Shown here piece by piece: positions 1 to 7,852 of a stretch of 64,000 bases of DNA. Under the pieces are notes generated by a model. The model was not told where the DNA came from. It worked only from the letters and a program-made list of their open reading frames with translations, and did not search any database. Made by a program: the position numbers and the translations under genes. Numbering within the stretch: the first letter of the stretch is position 1; every line of letters begins with the position of its first letter. This stretch comes from Aquariibacter albus (GTDB lineage Bacteria; Pseudomonadota; Gammaproteobacteria; Burkholderiales; Burkholderiaceae_C): assembly GCF_014145335.1 (NCBI RefSeq), contig NZ_JACIVI010000003.1:248001-312000 (forward strand). Reading direction: 5' to 3'.

Positions 1-1
1 C

Positions 2-583
2 AGCGACCACAACGAGCGGCTCGAATTCCTCGGCGATGCCGTGCTCTCGGCCGGGGTGTCGGTGCTGCTGTACCGCAGCTACCCGCAGGCCGACGAGGGC
101 GAGCTCAGCCGCGTGCGGGCCCATCTGGTGCGGGAGGAGTCGCTGCACCAGATCGCCGTCGAGCTGGGCCTGCCCGCGCTGATCCGCCTGTCCGAGGGCG
201 AGGCCCGCAGCGGCGGGGCGCAGCGCCCCTCGATCCTGGCCGACGCGCTCGAGGCGCTGATCGGCGCGGTGCAGCTCGATGCCGGCCTGGCCGCGGCCGC
301 GGCCATGGTCGAGCGCCTCATCGCCCCGCACCTCGACCGCACCGCCACCGCCGCCTGGACCAAGGACCCGAAGACCGAGCTGCAGGAGTGGCTGCAGGCG
401 CGCCGCGAGCCCGTGCCCAGCTACCGCATCGCCGCCACCCTGGGCCGCGAGCACGACCAGACCTTCGTCGTCGCCTGTGCGATCCCCACCCGCCAGATGG
501 AGGTGCAGGGCGAAGGCCGTTCGCGCCGTGCTGCCGAACAGGCGGCCGCCCAGCTGGCCCTCGACACCTTGAAGGGCCGCTGA
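2..583 (+). CDS. rnc: Ribonuclease III (5' end outside window)
   Basis: Endoribonuclease that cuts double-stranded RNA in rRNA and mRNA maturation. The reading frame is open from base 2 and begins inside the family signature (NERLEFLGDAVL), so about 40 N-terminal residues lie before the window. The catalytic-domain acidic residues are visible in the signature (E, D) and in the later ADALEALIGA segment. A C-terminal double-stranded-RNA-binding domain follows, from about DPKTELQEWL to the end (the last 70 residues). It sits 12 nt upstream of era, the usual proteobacterial lepB-rnc-era arrangement. A GTG at 41 is not the real start because it lies inside the signature. Confidence 0.96.
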   Translation, partial: SDHNERLEFLGDAVLSAGVSVLLYRSYPQADEGELSRVRAHLVREESLHQIAVELGLPALIRLSEGEARSGGAQRPSILADALEALIGAVQLDAGLAAAAAMVERLIAPHLDRTATAAWTKDPKTELQEWLQARREPVPSYRIAATLGREHDQTFVVACAIPTRQMEVQGEGRSRRAAEQAAAQLALDTLKGR

Positions 584-595
584 GCCCGCCGTCCC

Positions 596-1678
596 ATGAG
601 CCCCACCCCTGACGACCTGCCCGAGGACATGCTGCCGGAGGACGCGCTGCCCGACGAGCCGCCGTCCGAGGACGACGGGCCCGATCCCACCGCCGACGTG
701 CTCGCCGCTGCCTTCGGCGCGCCCAAGGCGGGCGGCCCCGTCGGCGCGCCGGTGCCCACCCGCTGTGGCCATGTCGCCATCGTCGGCCGGCCCAATGTCG
801 GCAAGTCCACGCTGCTGAATGCGCTGGTCGGGCAGAAGGTCAGCATCACCTCGCGCAAGGCGCAGACCACGCGCCACCGCATCACCGGCATCCGCACGGT
901 CGGCACGGCGGCCGCCGGCGGCGCGCAGTTCGTCTTCGTCGACACGCCCGGCTTCCAGACCGAGCACATCGTCCGCGGCACCGCCACGCTCAACCGCAAG
1001 CTCAACAAGCAGGTGCAGGCCGCGGTCGAGGATGTGGACCTGGTGCTCTTCCTCGTCGAGGCCGGCCGTTTCGATGCGGCCGATGCCAAGGTGCTGGCCC
1101 TGATGCCGGCCGGCACGCCGGTCGTGCTGGTGGCCAACAAGCTCGACAAGGTCACGCGCCGCCAGGACCTGCTGCCCTGGCTGCAGGGCATGCAGGCGCG
1201 CCATCCCTTCGCCGAGTTCATTCCCATGTCGGCCACGCGTGAATCCGACATCGAGCGCCTGCTCGCCATCCTCACGCCCTACCTGCCCGAGCAGGCCTGG
1301 CTGCATGAGGAGGACGCGCTGACCGACCGCAGCGAGCGCTTCCTGGTCGCCGAGCTGATCCGCGAGAAGCTCTTCCGCCTGACCGGCGACGAGCTGCCCT
1401 ACACCTCGACCGTCGTGATCGAGAAATTCGAGGAGGCCGCGCCCAAGGCCGATGGCACGCCGATGCACCGCATCGCCGCGTCCATCGTCGTCGAGCGGGA
1501 TGCGCACAAGGGCATGGTCATCGGCGATGGCGGCGAGCGCCTCAAGCGCATCGGCACCGAGGCGCGGGTCGAGCTGGAGCGCCTGCTGGGCGCCAAGGTC
1601 TTCCTGGAGCTCTGGGTGCAGGTGCGCTCCGGCTGGGCCGACGACGAGGCCCGCTTGCGCGCCTACGGCTACGAGTGA
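596..1678 (+). CDS. era: GTPase Era
   Basis: Essential GTPase that binds 16S rRNA and assists 30S subunit maturation. G1 is GRPNVGKS at residues 64-71, G3 is DTPGF and G4 is NKLD. A C-terminal KH domain carries the [13 protein letters not shown]-type RNA-binding loop. At 360 aa it is longer than the usual ~300 aa because of an acidic, proline-rich N-terminal extension of about 55 residues before the G domain. That extension could be partly non-translated if an internal start is used, but the next in-frame ATG (encoding MLPED, residue 12) barely shortens it. It lies between rnc and recO, as is typical. Confidence 0.96.
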   Translation: MSPTPDDLPEDMLPEDALPDEPPSEDDGPDPTADVLAAAFGAPKAGGPVGAPVPTRCGHVAIVGRPNVGKSTLLNALVGQKVSITSRKAQTTRHRITGIRTVGTAAAGGAQFVFVDTPGFQTEHIVRGTATLNRKLNKQVQAAVEDVDLVLFLVEAGRFDAADAKVLALMPAGTPVVLVANKLDKVTRRQDLLPWLQGMQARHPFAEFIPMSATRESDIERLLAILTPYLPEQAWLHEEDALTDRSERFLVAELIREKLFRLTGDELPYTSTVVIEKFEEAAPKADGTPMHRIAASIVVERDAHKGMVIGDGGERLKRIGTEARVELERLLGAKVFLELWVQVRSGWADDEARLRAYGYE

Positions 1679-1700
1679 GCTGCCGGCCCGGCCTCCGCGC

Positions 1701-2585
1701 ATGAGCCCGGCCGCCGCCTCCGGCCGCGCGCGCGCCGCGCCGCGTGCGGCGCCGCCGCAGGCGGCCTACCTGCTGCATCGCCATGACTGGAGCGAATCCA
1801 GCCTCATCCTCGACCTGCTGGGCCGCGACGAGGGCCGCGTCGTGCTGGTCGCCAAGGGCGCCAAGCGACCGCATTCCAACTTCCGCACCGTGCTGCTGCC
1901 GCTGCAGCGCCTGCTGGTCGTACACGGCCGGCGCAAGCCGCAGCCGCTGGATGCGCAGGAGGAGGGCGGCGAAGTCCTGCCGCTCAGGAGCGCCGAATGG
2001 GCCGGTGGCCCGCCGCTGCCGCAGGGCCAGGCCCTGCTGGCCGGCTTCTACCTGAACGAGATGCTGCTCAAGCTGCTGCCGCGCCACGACCCGCACCCGC
2101 GCCTGTTCGACGCCTACGCCCTCACCGTGGCCGCCCTGGGCGCACGGCCCACGCCACCGCTGGCCCCGCTGCTGCGCGCCTTCGAGCTGCTGCTGCTGCG
2201 CGAGCTGGGCCTGCTGCCGGCCCTGGACCACGACACCCTGCGCCAGCGCCCGCTGGCCGAAGCCGATCCCGCGCAGCCCGCCGCCCTGCGGCCCGAGGCC
2301 GGCCTCGTGCTGCTGCCGCCCGGGGATGAAGGTCCCGAGCGCGCCCCGCCCGCGCTGCCGGCCGCGCAGTGGTGCGCGCTGGAAGCCGCCCTCCAGGCCC
2401 TGGCCCCGCAGCTCGGCGGCACCGAGCCGCCGGCCGGCGCCGCGGTGGAGCACGCCTTCGCCCACCTGCAGGCCGCCTGCGTCGCGCCGGCCCTGCGGCC
2501 GCTGCTGCGCGGGGTGCTCCACTACCATCTCGGCGGCCGGCCGCTGCACACCCGGCAGCTCATGGCCGATCTGGCCGCCCCCTGA
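1701..2585 (+). CDS. recO: DNA repair protein RecO
   Basis: Recombination mediator that, with RecR, loads RecA onto SSB-coated DNA in the RecF pathway. The ATG at 1701 gives 294 aa. The N-terminal OB fold begins around [19 protein letters not shown], with the conserved basic [11 protein letters not shown] stretch near residue 55. A helical, alanine/leucine-rich C-terminal domain follows. The zinc-binding cysteines of some RecO proteins are not seen. The frame is open far upstream (to 1452), but that part overlaps era and lacks family resemblance. It sits 22 nt after era and 40 nt before pdxJ, so co-transcription is likely. Confidence 0.93.
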   Translation: MSPAAASGRARAAPRAAPPQAAYLLHRHDWSESSLILDLLGRDEGRVVLVAKGAKRPHSNFRTVLLPLQRLLVVHGRRKPQPLDAQEEGGEVLPLRSAEWAGGPPLPQGQALLAGFYLNEMLLKLLPRHDPHPRLFDAYALTVAALGARPTPPLAPLLRAFELLLLRELGLLPALDHDTLRQRPLAEADPAQPAALRPEAGLVLLPPGDEGPERAPPALPAAQWCALEAALQALAPQLGGTEPPAGAAVEHAFAHLQAACVAPALRPLLRGVLHYHLGGRPLHTRQLMADLAAP

Positions 2586-2625
2586 CGCCCCCGCGCTTCC
2601 TGCGCCTTCCGCGCCCCGCCCCCCG

Positions 2626-3432
2626 ATGATCTTCGCCCCGGCCCCCGACGCCCCCCTGCTCGGCGTCAACATCGACCACGTCGCCACCTTGCGCAACGCC
2701 CGCGGCGGGCCCTTCCCCGACCCGCTGGCCGCTGCCCTGCTGGCGGTGGAGGCGGGCGCGGACATCATCACCTTCCACCTGCGCGAGGACCGCCGCCACA
2801 TCCGGGACGAGGACGTCATCCGCCTCAAGCAGGCCATCCGGGCCCCGCTGAACTTCGAGGCCGCCGTCACCGACGAGATGCTGGACATCATCGAGCGTAC
2901 CCGGCCCGAACATGTCTGCCTGGTGCCTGAGCGCCGCCAGGAAGTCACCACCGAAGGCGGGCTGGAGGTGGCCGGCCAGAAGCCGCGGCTGCGCGAGGCC
3001 TGCGCCCGCCTGGCGGCGGCCGGCTGCCGCGTCTCGCTCTTCATCGATGCCGATCCGGCGCAGATCGAGGCCGCGGCCGAGGTCGGCGCGCCCTGCATCG
3101 AGCTGCACACCGGCGCCTACGCCAACGCCTGGTGGGCGCAGGACGCGGCCGAGATGGCTCGCCTGCGCGCCCGCCTGCACGCCGGCCTGCAACGCGGCCG
3201 CGCCCTGGGCCTGCGCACCCATGCCGGCCACGGCCTGGCGCTGTGGTCGCCCGGCACCTCCCGGCCGACGCCGGAGGCGCCCAGCAGCACCGCCGTCATC
3301 GCCGCCCTACCCGAGGTGGCCGAGCTGCACATCGGCCATGCGCTGATGGGCCATGCCCTCTTCGTCGGCCTGGCCCAGGCCATCCGCGACTTCCAGGCCG
3401 AGGCCGTGCAGGCTCGCGCCGCGGCCCGCTGA
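2626..3432 (+). CDS. pdxJ: Pyridoxine 5'-phosphate synthase PdxJ
   Basis: Last ring-forming step of de novo vitamin B6 synthesis: 1-deoxy-xylulose 5-phosphate plus 3-amino-2-oxopropyl phosphate gives pyridoxine 5'-phosphate. The 268-aa TIM barrel begins [17 protein letters not shown], the family N-terminal signature. It also holds the [21 protein letters not shown] and HTGAYAN segments with active-site Glu and His residues, and ends with the [10 protein letters not shown] phosphate loop. ATG 2626 starts just before the conserved part. The recO-pdxJ-acpS order is conserved across proteobacteria. Confidence 0.96.
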   Translation: MIFAPAPDAPLLGVNIDHVATLRNARGGPFPDPLAAALLAVEAGADIITFHLREDRRHIRDEDVIRLKQAIRAPLNFEAAVTDEMLDIIERTRPEHVCLVPERRQEVTTEGGLEVAGQKPRLREACARLAAAGCRVSLFIDADPAQIEAAAEVGAPCIELHTGAYANAWWAQDAAEMARLRARLHAGLQRGRALGLRTHAGHGLALWSPGTSRPTPEAPSSTAVIAALPEVAELHIGHALMGHALFVGLAQAIRDFQAEAVQARAAAR

Positions 3433-3451
3433 ACGGCTCGGGACCGATCCC

Positions 3452-3871
3452 GTGATCGTCGGCCTTGGCACCGACCTCTGCGACATCCGCCGCGTGCAGG
3501 CCGCGCTGGACCGGCGCGGCGCGCGCTTCGCCGAGAAGGTGCTGGGCCCGCAGGAGCTGGCCGTCTGGCGCGCCCGCACGGCCAAGGTGCCGCTGCGCGG
3601 CCTGCGCTACCTGGCCACCCGCTTCGCCTGCAAGGAAGCCTTCTCCAAGGCCATCGGCCTGGGCATCCACCACCCCATGAGCTGGCGCGCCTGCCAGGTG
3701 CTCAACAGCCCCTCCGGCGCGCCGCAGATCGTGCTGGGCGGCGCGCTGGCGCCCTGGTTCGCCGCCCGCGGCTGGAAGGCCCATGTCACCTTGACCGACG
3801 AGGGCGACCTGGCCTGCGCCTTCGTCGTCGTCGAGACCGATCCGGCCGCCGCCGCCCCCTCTCTGCCCTGA
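3452..3871 (+). CDS. acpS: Holo-[acyl-carrier-protein] synthase
   Basis: Transfers 4'-phosphopantetheine from CoA to acyl carrier protein. A GTG start at 3452 gives 139 aa beginning [14 protein letters not shown], the family N-terminus with the Mg-binding Asp. The second signature, [12 protein letters not shown], carries the catalytic Glu-Lys region at about residues 58-69. Starting upstream would only add pdxJ-overlapping sequence. The C-terminal tail after VVVETD is Ala/Pro-rich and variable. The gene starts 19 nt after pdxJ. Confidence 0.95.
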   Translation: MIVGLGTDLCDIRRVQAALDRRGARFAEKVLGPQELAVWRARTAKVPLRGLRYLATRFACKEAFSKAIGLGIHHPMSWRACQVLNSPSGAPQIVLGGALAPWFAARGWKAHVTLTDEGDLACAFVVVETDPAAAAPSLP

Positions 3872-3905
3872 GCCCGCGCCCCCTCGGTGCCGGCCGGACC
3901 CTGCC

Positions 3906-5009
3906 ATGACCGAAGCCCTCCACGCCCCCGTCGTCCTCGACATCGCCGGCACCACGCTGAGCGCCGACGACCGCCGTCGCCTGCGCCACCCGCTGACCGG
4001 CGGCCTCATCCTCTTCGCCCGCAACTGGCAGGACCGCGCCCAGCTCACCGAGCTCTGCGCCGCCATCAAGGCCGAGCGGCCCGATGTGCTGATCGCCGTC
4101 GACCATGAGGGCGGCCGTGTCCAGCGCTTCCGCACGGACGGCTTCACCCCGCTTCCGCCCATGCGGGCCTTGGGCGCCCTGTGGGCGCAGGACGGCAAGG
4201 GCGGCGAGGGCGCCGGCGTGATGGCCGCCACCGAGGCCGCCACCGCCTGCGGCTACGTGCTGGCCGCCGAGCTGCGCGCCTGCGGCGTGGACTTCAGCTT
4301 CACCCCCGTGCTGGACCTGGACCACGGCCCCAGCGGCGTGATCGGCGACCGCGCCTTCCACCGCGATCCGCGTGTCGTCACCCTGCTGGCGCGCAGCCTC
4401 ATGCACGGCCTGCTGCTGGCGGGCATGGCGAGCTGCGGCAAGCATTTCCCCGGCCATGGCTTCGTCGCGGCCGATTCGCATACCGAGGTGCCGGTGGACC
4501 GGCGCAGCCTCAAGGCCATCCTCGGCGACTGCGCCAAGCCCTATGGCTGGCTCGGCCCCGCGCTGCAGAGCGTGATGCCGGCGCATGTGATCTACCCCAA
4601 GGTCGATGCGCGGCCGGCCGGCTTCTCCGAGGTCTGGCTGCAGGACGTGCTGCGCGAGCGCCTGGGCTTCACCGGCGCCGTCTTCAGCGACGACCTCAGC
4701 ATGGAAGGTGCGCGCCGCGTGCCCGGCGTGCAGGGCGGCGCGGTGCTGCCCTATGCCGAGGCCGCCGTGCTGGCCCTGCAGGCCGGCTGCGACCTGGTGC
4801 TGCTGTGCAACCAGTCCCTGGTGGAGGGCGGCCAGCCGGTCGACGAGTTGCTCGATGGCCTGCAGGCCGCCGCCGAGGCCGGCACCTGGCAGCCCCAGCC
4901 CGACAGCGAGGCCCGCCGCCTCGACCTGCTGCCGCAGACCGCTCCGCTGCCCTGGGACGAGCTGATGCAGCACCCCGTCTACCTGAGCGCGCTGGACCGT
5001 CTGCCCTGA
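3906..5009 (+). CDS. nagZ: Beta-N-acetylhexosaminidase NagZ
   Basis: Glycoside hydrolase family 3 enzyme that removes N-acetylglucosamine from anhydro-muropeptides in cytoplasmic cell-wall recycling. It is 367 aa, slightly longer than the ~340-aa norm because of an inserted stretch around residues 85-110. Diagnostic motifs are LILFARN, DHEGGRVQRF, CGKHFPGHGFVAADSHTE (containing the His-Asp dyad loop) and SDDLSMEGA with the nucleophilic Asp. There is no signal peptide, consistent with a cytoplasmic location. It follows acpS by 34 nt, as in many betaproteobacteria. Confidence 0.95.
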   Translation: MTEALHAPVVLDIAGTTLSADDRRRLRHPLTGGLILFARNWQDRAQLTELCAAIKAERPDVLIAVDHEGGRVQRFRTDGFTPLPPMRALGALWAQDGKGGEGAGVMAATEAATACGYVLAAELRACGVDFSFTPVLDLDHGPSGVIGDRAFHRDPRVVTLLARSLMHGLLLAGMASCGKHFPGHGFVAADSHTEVPVDRRSLKAILGDCAKPYGWLGPALQSVMPAHVIYPKVDARPAGFSEVWLQDVLRERLGFTGAVFSDDLSMEGARRVPGVQGGAVLPYAEAAVLALQAGCDLVLLCNQSLVEGGQPVDELLDGLQAAAEAGTWQPQPDSEARRLDLLPQTAPLPWDELMQHPVYLSALDRLP

Positions 5010-5049
5010 GGCGCCGGCCCCGCCCACCCCCCGTCCCGGAGCCCCGAGC

Positions 5050-5358
5050 ATGTCGCTGCAGCCCACCCCCTTCCGCGCCGCCCTGGCCGGCCTGTTCTCG
5101 GCCCTGAGCTGGCCCCTGCTCTGGGCCCGCTTCGGCGGCGGCCCGGCCAGCTCGGGCCAGGTCGAGCTGATCGTCGCCACCCTGCTGCTGGTGGCCCTGC
5201 CGGCCCACCTCTTCGTGCTCGGCCTGGGCCAGGGTGCGGCGCCCGGCGGCCGGCTCGACCGCGCACTGCTGCTGCGCATCGGCGCCTGGCTGGCCGCCGC
5301 CGCCCTCGGCCTGCTGCTCGCTCCGCTGATCCCGCAGGCCGCCCCCGCCGCAGCCTGA
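5050..5358 (+). CDS. Small hydrophobic membrane protein, unknown
   Basis: I do not recognise this 102-aa protein. It has three hydrophobic stretches, at about residues 8-25, 38-58 and 75-95. A short polar, glycine-rich loop (GAAPGGRLDR) lies between the second and third. No conserved catalytic motif is visible. It starts 40 nt after nagZ and ends 7 nt before the next gene, so it is probably the tail of the same transcription unit. Codon use matches the neighbours. Function unknown; probably an inner-membrane protein. Confidence 0.7.
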   Translation: MSLQPTPFRAALAGLFSALSWPLLWARFGGGPASSGQVELIVATLLLVALPAHLFVLGLGQGAAPGGRLDRALLLRIGAWLAAAALGLLLAPLIPQAAPAAA

Positions 5359-5365
5359 TCCGGCC

Positions 5366-5851
5366 GTGCCCTCCCATCCCGCCCCCGAGCTGCTGCATCT
5401 TCTCGATGCGGCCGGCCTCCAGGCCCTGCGCAGCGCCTGGGCCTGGCGCCTGGGCGAGGTCTGGCAGCCGCTGATGGCCAGCGTGATCGGCGACGTCTTC
5501 GTGCTCACCCCGGCCGGCAGCGTCTGGTGGCTCAGCACCGCCAGCGGCGACCTGGAGCAGGTGGCCGACAGCCCGGCCGATTTCCGCGCCCGCCTGTCCG
5601 ATCCCGAGGCCCAGGACGAATGGTTCCTGCCCGGCCTCGTCCACGCCCTCCAAGAGCACGGCAAGACCCTGCTGCCCGGCCAGCTCTATGGCTACAGCGT
5701 GCTGCCCGTCTTCGAGGGCGGCAGTTTCTCGGTCGAGAACATGCTGCCCGTGGACGCCGCTGCGCACTACACGCTCAGCGGCGAACTGCTGCGCGCCGCA
5801 GCCCGCCGCCGGCCGGGGGAGGCGCTGGGGGCGGTGTCCCTGGGGGATTGA
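5366..5851 (+). CDS. DUF1851/Tdi1-like protein
   Basis: 161-aa soluble protein from a GTG start only 7 nt after the preceding gene. The C-terminal part (GYSVLPVFEGGSFSVENM, then YTLSGELLRAA) and the central FVLTPAGSVWWLSTASGDLEQV stretch resemble the DUF1851 family. Some members of that family are immunity proteins of type VI secretion effectors (Tdi1). No effector, VgrG or Rhs gene lies nearby, so an immunity role here is unsupported. It could equally be a housekeeping member of the family. A short perfect hairpin (TGAGCC-TCA-GGCTCA, 5867-5881) follows the stop. Confidence 0.6.
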   Translation: MPSHPAPELLHLLDAAGLQALRSAWAWRLGEVWQPLMASVIGDVFVLTPAGSVWWLSTASGDLEQVADSPADFRARLSDPEAQDEWFLPGLVHALQEHGKTLLPGQLYGYSVLPVFEGGSFSVENMLPVDAAAHYTLSGELLRAAARRRPGEALGAVSLGD

Positions 5852-5878
5852 GGGGATTGGGCTGCTTGAGCCTCAGGC

Positions 5879-6448
5879 TCAGGGGGCGCAAAGACAGCAG
5901 GCTCCGGGGCGTCCATCAAAGGCATGTCCGCTGCAAGAGAGTCCTGAGCTAGTTGTGATGCTGCAATTGGTCACTGCAATTTGCTTGGGGACGATGTATT
6001 TGCCAGTGTTGCAAGAGCAGTCGCCAGGTTTACCTTGCGTTCCTCCGGTACCGTTCGAGCAAATTGCAATTGCATCGAGTGGCAGTGCTTCAGTTGCAGG
6101 AGTGGTTTCGAACGAAATGAGATCCTCCGACCCAGCTCGGAGAGAGCAGCTCCCCGACCCGACGATGGTGATCGTCGTTTTTCGTGTGCTGGCCTCCACC
6201 AAGCTGTTGTAGATGACGCGACCAGCGTCTGTGGTCAGATTGATTGCGTAGCCTGAGGTGCTGTTGCATGCAGGTTTGTTGCTGAGGCTGCTTGCGATGA
6301 AGGTCACAGCCCTGCCTTCGTTTGGATAAGTGACGATCTTCTTGATCACGCCTTGTGTTTGACTTGCCTGTGCAGATAGACATCCCGCAGCGCCGACACC
6401 TGTCAAAAGCATTGAGAAGAAAACCTTCAAAATTTTCTTGAGGTTCAT
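5879..6448 (-). CDS. Exported cysteine-rich protein, unknown
   Basis: 189 aa from the ATG at 6448, which has a good ribosome site (AGGGAG) 8 nt upstream; the longer open frame to 6637 lacks one. The N-terminus is a classical signal peptide (MNLKKILK basic head, hydrophobic core) with a likely signal-peptidase-I site after LSAQA. The Cys at residue 22 sits in a poor lipobox. The mature part has ten cysteines. Its first half alternates hydrophobic and polar residues like a small beta-sandwich (GVIKKIV, RAVTFIA, TTITIVGSGSC), and its C-terminal ~60 residues are a Cys-dense tail. Base composition is clearly lower in GC than its neighbours, suggesting acquisition. No function can be assigned. Confidence 0.65.
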   Translation of the reverse strand: MNLKKILKVFFSMLLTGVGAAGCLSAQASQTQGVIKKIVTYPNEGRAVTFIASSLSNKPACNSTSGYAINLTTDAGRVIYNSLVEASTRKTTITIVGSGSCSLRAGSEDLISFETTPATEALPLDAIAICSNGTGGTQGKPGDCSCNTGKYIVPKQIAVTNCSITTSSGLSCSGHAFDGRPGACCLCAP

Positions 6449-6715
6449 CGAGATACTCCCTGAAGTTTGACGGCACCACCCAAGGTGCGCTTCGAGCTTA
6501 GCGCAGGAGTGGGCGTTCAAGCTGTCGCCTTGGTTTCGTATCCGTGTTGTCGTCCGACAGTCCGCGCAGGGACTCTGCCGTCTCTTGCGATGCCGTGTGC
6601 ACGGGCTCCTACTGCGAATGGCAAGCATGCCCCGCATTCTTTGCTTGGTGCCGTTGTCCTCCCCCCGTCCTGAGGCGTGCAGTACCGCGTGCTGCTGGTC
6701 CGTTACGTAAGGGGC

Positions 6716-7687
6716 TCAGGCCGGCTGGAAGGCATAGCCCTCGCCCTGGGCGGCGATGCGGCCGAAGGCGGGGAAGGGGAAGTGGTAGCCGCCGACCAGG
6801 GCCTGCGTCTCGACCACGCGCTGCAGGGTGGCGCGGCGCACGCGGCGTGCGGCCTCGGCGTCCATGTCGAAGCTGACGGCCCAGTCGGGGTTGCGGGCGA
6901 AAAGCGCCGGCACATTGGTGAGGTCGGCCACGTAGACGAAGGTCTGGCCGGCGGATTGCAGCTCGAACAGGGTGTGGCCCGGGGTGTGGCCGAAGGCCGC
7001 GACCGAGCGCAGGCCGGGGGCCAGCTCGCTGCCGGGTGTGAAGCGCTGGAGCTGCCCGGCCGGCAGCTCGGAGAAGACGCGCCGCGCGAGCTGGAAGCCG
7101 CCGCGCTGGGCCTCGGGCCGGGCGTTCATCGCCGCCTCGTCCATCCAGAAGGCGTGCTCGGGCTCGGGCACCAGCACCTGGGCGCGCGGGTAGACGAGGC
7201 TGCCGTCCTTGCGGCGCAGGCCCTGGATGTGGTCGCCGTGGTAGTGGCTGATGAGCACGGTGTCGATGTCGCCGGGCTGGAAGCCCGCGGCGGCCAGCTG
7301 GCCGAGCAGGCGGCCGGTGCTCGGGCCGCCGTGTTCGCCGAAGCCGGTGTCCATCAGGATGCGGCGGCCGCCGCTCAGCACGAGGAAGGCGGTGAAGGGG
7401 ATGTCGATGTGCCCGGTCGGCAGGCCCTGGCGGGCCAGCAGTTCGCGCACTTCGGCCAGGGGCGCGTTCTTCACGAACTCCTCGCCCAGGGGGCGGCGGG
7501 CGATGCCGTCGTTGAGGGCGATCACCTCGGCCTCGCCCACCTTCATGCGGCGGAAGCCGGGCGTGGGCAGGCTGGGCGTGCCCAGCTCGGCCGCCGCCTG
7601 GGCCCAGGCGCCCGGGGCCGCGAGCCAGGCCAGCGGGGAGACGGCGGCGGCGGACAAGCCGGCGGCAAGAAGGTGGCGACGTTGCAT
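6716..7687 (-). CDS. MBL-fold metallohydrolase with Tat signal
   Basis: 323 aa. The N-terminus has a twin-arginine-type signal (QRRHLLAAGLSAAAV, then cleavage around AWAQA), so export to the periplasm is likely. The metallo-beta-lactamase metal site is complete: SHYHGDH for the first ligands, GHTPGHT for the next His, an Asp in VADLTN, and a final His in GGYHFPFPAFG. This pattern is shared with quorum-quenching lactonase-like and other MBL hydrolases of about 320 aa that carry Tat signals. The substrate cannot be told from sequence. It stands alone, downstream of rne on the same strand. Confidence 0.87.
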   Translation of the reverse strand: MQRRHLLAAGLSAAAVSPLAWLAAPGAWAQAAAELGTPSLPTPGFRRMKVGEAEVIALNDGIARRPLGEEFVKNAPLAEVRELLARQGLPTGHIDIPFTAFLVLSGGRRILMDTGFGEHGGPSTGRLLGQLAAAGFQPGDIDTVLISHYHGDHIQGLRRKDGSLVYPRAQVLVPEPEHAFWMDEAAMNARPEAQRGGFQLARRVFSELPAGQLQRFTPGSELAPGLRSVAAFGHTPGHTLFELQSAGQTFVYVADLTNVPALFARNPDWAVSFDMDAEAARRVRRATLQRVVETQALVGGYHFPFPAFGRIAAQGEGYAFQPA

Positions 7688-7794
7688 GGGGGCGGTGGCG
7701 GAGCCGGGAGTGGATCGGTGCCGCGATGATGCGGCCCACCCCCTGCCTTTGTCGGGCCCGGGATTTGGCGCCGGGACCTGTCCCCCAAAAGAAC

Positions 7795-7816
7795 AAGGCC
7801 CCGCAAGCGGGGCCTT
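7795..7816 (-). terminator. Rho-independent terminator after rne
   Basis: A perfect 10-bp stem (AAGGCCCCGC / GCGGGGCCTT) with a 2-nt apex. On the - strand it is followed by GTTCTTTTGG. It lies 37 nt beyond the rne stop and before the start of the MBL gene, so it should end rne transcripts. Confidence 0.75.
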
Positions 7817-7852
7817 GGAGCGACCGGGCTGCCGCGGGGCCGCGGCGGCGGA

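Noticed and set aside
3452-3490. A sigma-54-like TGGCAC-N5-TCTGC at the acpS start
   Set aside because: It lies within coding sequence encoding the invariant AcpS N-terminus; chance match.
3786-5279. Long - strand frames across nagZ and its downstream genes
   Set aside because: Low-complexity His/Gln/Ala/Gly translations without motifs, antisense to well-identified genes.
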